Assembly: GCA_021204765.1 (NCBI GenBank)
Contig: JAJPYU010000046.1
Coordinates: 1-14,355, forward strand
Direction: 5' to 3'
Origin: Clostridiales bacterium
GTDB lineage: Bacteria; Bacillota; Clostridia; Lachnospirales; Lachnospiraceae
DNA: 14,355 bases
Of this stretch, positions 13,167-14,355 are shown one piece after another. The position numbers and the translations under genes were made by a program. Each line of letters opens with the position of its first letter. The stretch's first letter is position 1. Below the pieces are notes generated by a model. The model had not been told where the DNA came from and searched no databases. It worked only from the letters and a program-made list of their open reading frames with translations.

Positions 13167-13405
13167 GTTCACACGGCAGTAGGACAGTTATATGGATACT
13201 TCAAGCTTGCTTGAAAGTAGACATATAACTGTTCTGACTGCCTGTAAAACAGGTAACCTCCACATCCATGAGTAATCTTAGCTCCGTAAGGAGCGGGAAA
13301 GCCTGCTTAAGCAGGCGGGATTACGATGCTGCGAACACTTAATGAGCGTAAGCGAATTTAGTGAGAGCGTATGCAGAGCTATGGTGGGGAGGATGCCGTG
13401 TGAAC
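13167..13405 (+). ncRNA. Large multi-helix structured RNA, class not assigned
   Basis: About 239 nt closed by a perfect 12-bp stem: GTTCACACGGCA (13167-13178) with TGCCGTGTGAAC (13394-13405). Inside, ACAGTTATAT (13184-13193) pairs with ATATAACTGT (13223-13232). This arm continues through a G-C pair and a tandem G-A/A-G pair into TACTTCAAGC with GCTTG-A-AAGTA. CCTGT-AAA-ACAGG follows (13241-13253). A three-way junction is closed by GTAATC/GATTAC, holding GCTCC-GTAA-GGAGC and GCCTGC-TTAA-GCAGGC. The last arm is TGC-TGCG with CGTA-T-GCA around CACTTAAT/ATTTAGTG. CCTCC near 13256 could pair with GGAGG near 13388. No coding sequence is present. Size and complexity resemble the large bacterial RNA classes (raiA or HEARO type), but I cannot match a consensus from memory. 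Strand is taken from the tandem G-A motif and flanking genes. It is not a T-box, RNase P, tmRNA or SRP RNA. Confidence 0.78.
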
Positions 13406-13456
13406 TGTGACTAAAATAGTCTGTAAAAGGCTCTGAAAAACCGTAAATTCGCATAC

Positions 13457-13484
13457 TTGACACTTACGCTATAGAAGTTATAAT
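13457..13484 (+). promoter_or_regulatory. pckA: pckA promoter
   Basis: Perfect TTGACA (13457-13462) and perfect TATAAT (13479-13484) with a 16-bp spacer. The start is expected near 13491, giving a leader of about 55 nt with an AGAGAGG ribosome site. It makes pckA independent of the mgl operon and of the large RNA upstream. Confidence 0.88.
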
Positions 13485-13546
13485 ATGTGTGGTTAAATTT
13501 TTAACAGTCAAATAAGTTGAATTTTAAAAGAAGAGAGGTTATAAGT

Positions 13547-14355
13547 ATGGCAAACGTCGATTTAACTCAGTATGGTATCACAGGCGTGACGGAGATCGTC
13601 CACAATCCTTCATATGAGTTCCTGTACGAGGAGGAGCTGAAGCCGGAGCTGACAGGCTACGACAAGGGACAGCTCAGTGAGCTTGGTGCGGTGAACGTCA
13701 TGACCGGCAAGTACACCGGACGGTCCCCTAAGGACAAATACATCGTCATGGATGAGAATTCAAAGGACACCGTCTGGTGGCCCACCGAGGAGTATCCCAA
13801 TGATAACCACCCCATGAGCGAGGAAGCCTGGGCAGCCGTCAAGGAGATCGCAAAGGAAGAGCTCTCCGGCAAGAGGCTGTTCGTTGTGGACGCATTCTGC
13901 GGAGCCAACAAGGACACCCGCATGGCTATCCGCTTTATCATGGAGGTAGCCTGGCAGGCACATTTCGTAAAGAACATGTTCATCGTCCCCTCCGATGAGG
14001 AGCTGGAGGAGTTCGTTCCTGATTTCGTAGTATACAATGCCTCCAAGGCGAAGATCACCAATTACAAGGAGCTGGGCCTTCGTTCCGAGACCTGCGCAGC
14101 CTTCAATATCACCAGCCGCGAGCAGGTCATCATCAACACCTGGTACGGCGGCGAGATGAAGAAAGGTATGTTCTCCATGATGAACTACTACCTGCCGCTT
14201 AAGGGCATCGCTTCCATGCACTGCTCCGCCAATACCGATATGAACGGCGAGAACACCGCCATTTTCTTCGGACTGTCCGGCACCGGCAAGACCACCCTTT
14301 CCACCGACCCCAAGCGTCTGCTCATCGGCGATGACGAGCACGGCTGGGACGACAA
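13547..14355 (+). CDS. pckA: Phosphoenolpyruvate carboxykinase (ATP), 3' end cut off
   Basis: Interconverts oxaloacetate + ATP and PEP + CO2 + ADP in the cytoplasm. In anaerobes it often runs toward oxaloacetate (CO2 fixation, succinate route). Seen: 269 codons of a family usually about 530-540 long. GRSPKDKYI at 58-66 is the substrate-binding arginine region. WYGGEMKKGMFS at 199-210 and MHCSANTD at 224-231 carry metal and substrate ligands (K205/K206, H225). The P-loop GLSGTGKTTLS is at 242-252, and kinase-2 LIGDDEHGWDD at 259-269 holds the metal-binding aspartates. The GTGKTT P-loop and length so far fit the ATP-dependent, not the GTP-dependent, family. The ATG at 13547 follows AGAGAGG by eight bases and has its own near-consensus promoter. 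Codon use is strongly biased, as in a highly expressed gene. Confidence 0.96.
   Translation, partial: MANVDLTQYGITGVTEIVHNPSYEFLYEEELKPELTGYDKGQLSELGAVNVMTGKYTGRSPKDKYIVMDENSKDTVWWPTEEYPNDNHPMSEEAWAAVKEIAKEELSGKRLFVVDAFCGANKDTRMAIRFIMEVAWQAHFVKNMFIVPSDEELEEFVPDFVVYNASKAKITNYKELGLRSETCAAFNITSREQVIINTWYGGEMKKGMFSMMNYYLPLKGIASMHCSANTDMNGENTAIFFGLSGTGKTTLSTDPKRLLIGDDEHGWDD

Noticed and set aside
13167..13405. Retron msr-msd RNA (long outer inverted repeat enclosing stems)
   Set aside because: No reverse transcriptase gene lies next to it; the flanking genes are an ABC permease and PEP carboxykinase.
13167..13405. Group II intron fragment (a GAGCGTATGC stretch resembles domain V)
   Set aside because: No GUGCG 5' end, and the required domain V pairing and GAAA loop are absent.

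Overview
The window looks like chromosomal DNA of a Gram-positive anaerobe of the class Clostridia, most likely Lachnospiraceae. This rests on strong AGGAGG-type ribosome binding sites, sigma-A type promoters, a clostridial polyamine operon, a PerR-type regulator, an NADPH-motif-less thioredoxin-reductase-like flavoprotein, an mglBAC sugar importer and an ATP-type PEP carboxykinase. No phage, plasmid, CRISPR, tRNA or rRNA signal is visible. The genus is not assigned.

Left part (1-4066, minus strand): a polyamine operon reads speA-like PLP decarboxylase -> speE aminopropyltransferase -> carboxy(nor)spermidine-type dehydrogenase (cut by the window edge). It is driven by a near-consensus promoter at 4038-4066. 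An untranslated leader of about 440 nt holds a riboswitch-like closed domain directly followed by an intrinsic terminator.

Middle (4085-7381): a tRNA-dihydrouridine synthase (+) faces a HAD phosphatase (-). Behind these lie a divergent QueD-like protein with a C-terminal zinc ribbon and a PerR regulator (both -). PerR has two 7-1-7 palindromic PerR boxes in its own promoter region. Two copies of a 153-154 bp element sit between these genes (4168-4320 and 6180-6333). Copy A has terminal inverted repeats and a perfect 8-bp flanking duplication. The two copies fold alike and differ by compensatory base-pair changes, so this looks like a MITE that encodes, or behaves as, a structured RNA.

Divergent from perR (7498-8747, +): two small unknown proteins and a CxxC flavoprotein whose NADPH-binding motifs are missing (candidate ferredoxin-dependent flavin thioredoxin reductase).

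Right part (9081-14355, +): mglB-mglA-mglC, a galactose/methyl-galactoside ABC importer whose intergenic gaps hold strong hairpins, one of them spanning the mglA stop codon. Seven bases after mglC begins a ~239-nt multi-helix RNA closed by a perfect 12-bp stem, containing a tandem G-A motif. Then comes pckA with its own strong promoter, cut by the window edge.

The most interesting items are the structured MITE pair, the large RNA before pckA, the speA leader, and the unusual active sites of the QueD-like and thioredoxin-reductase-like proteins.
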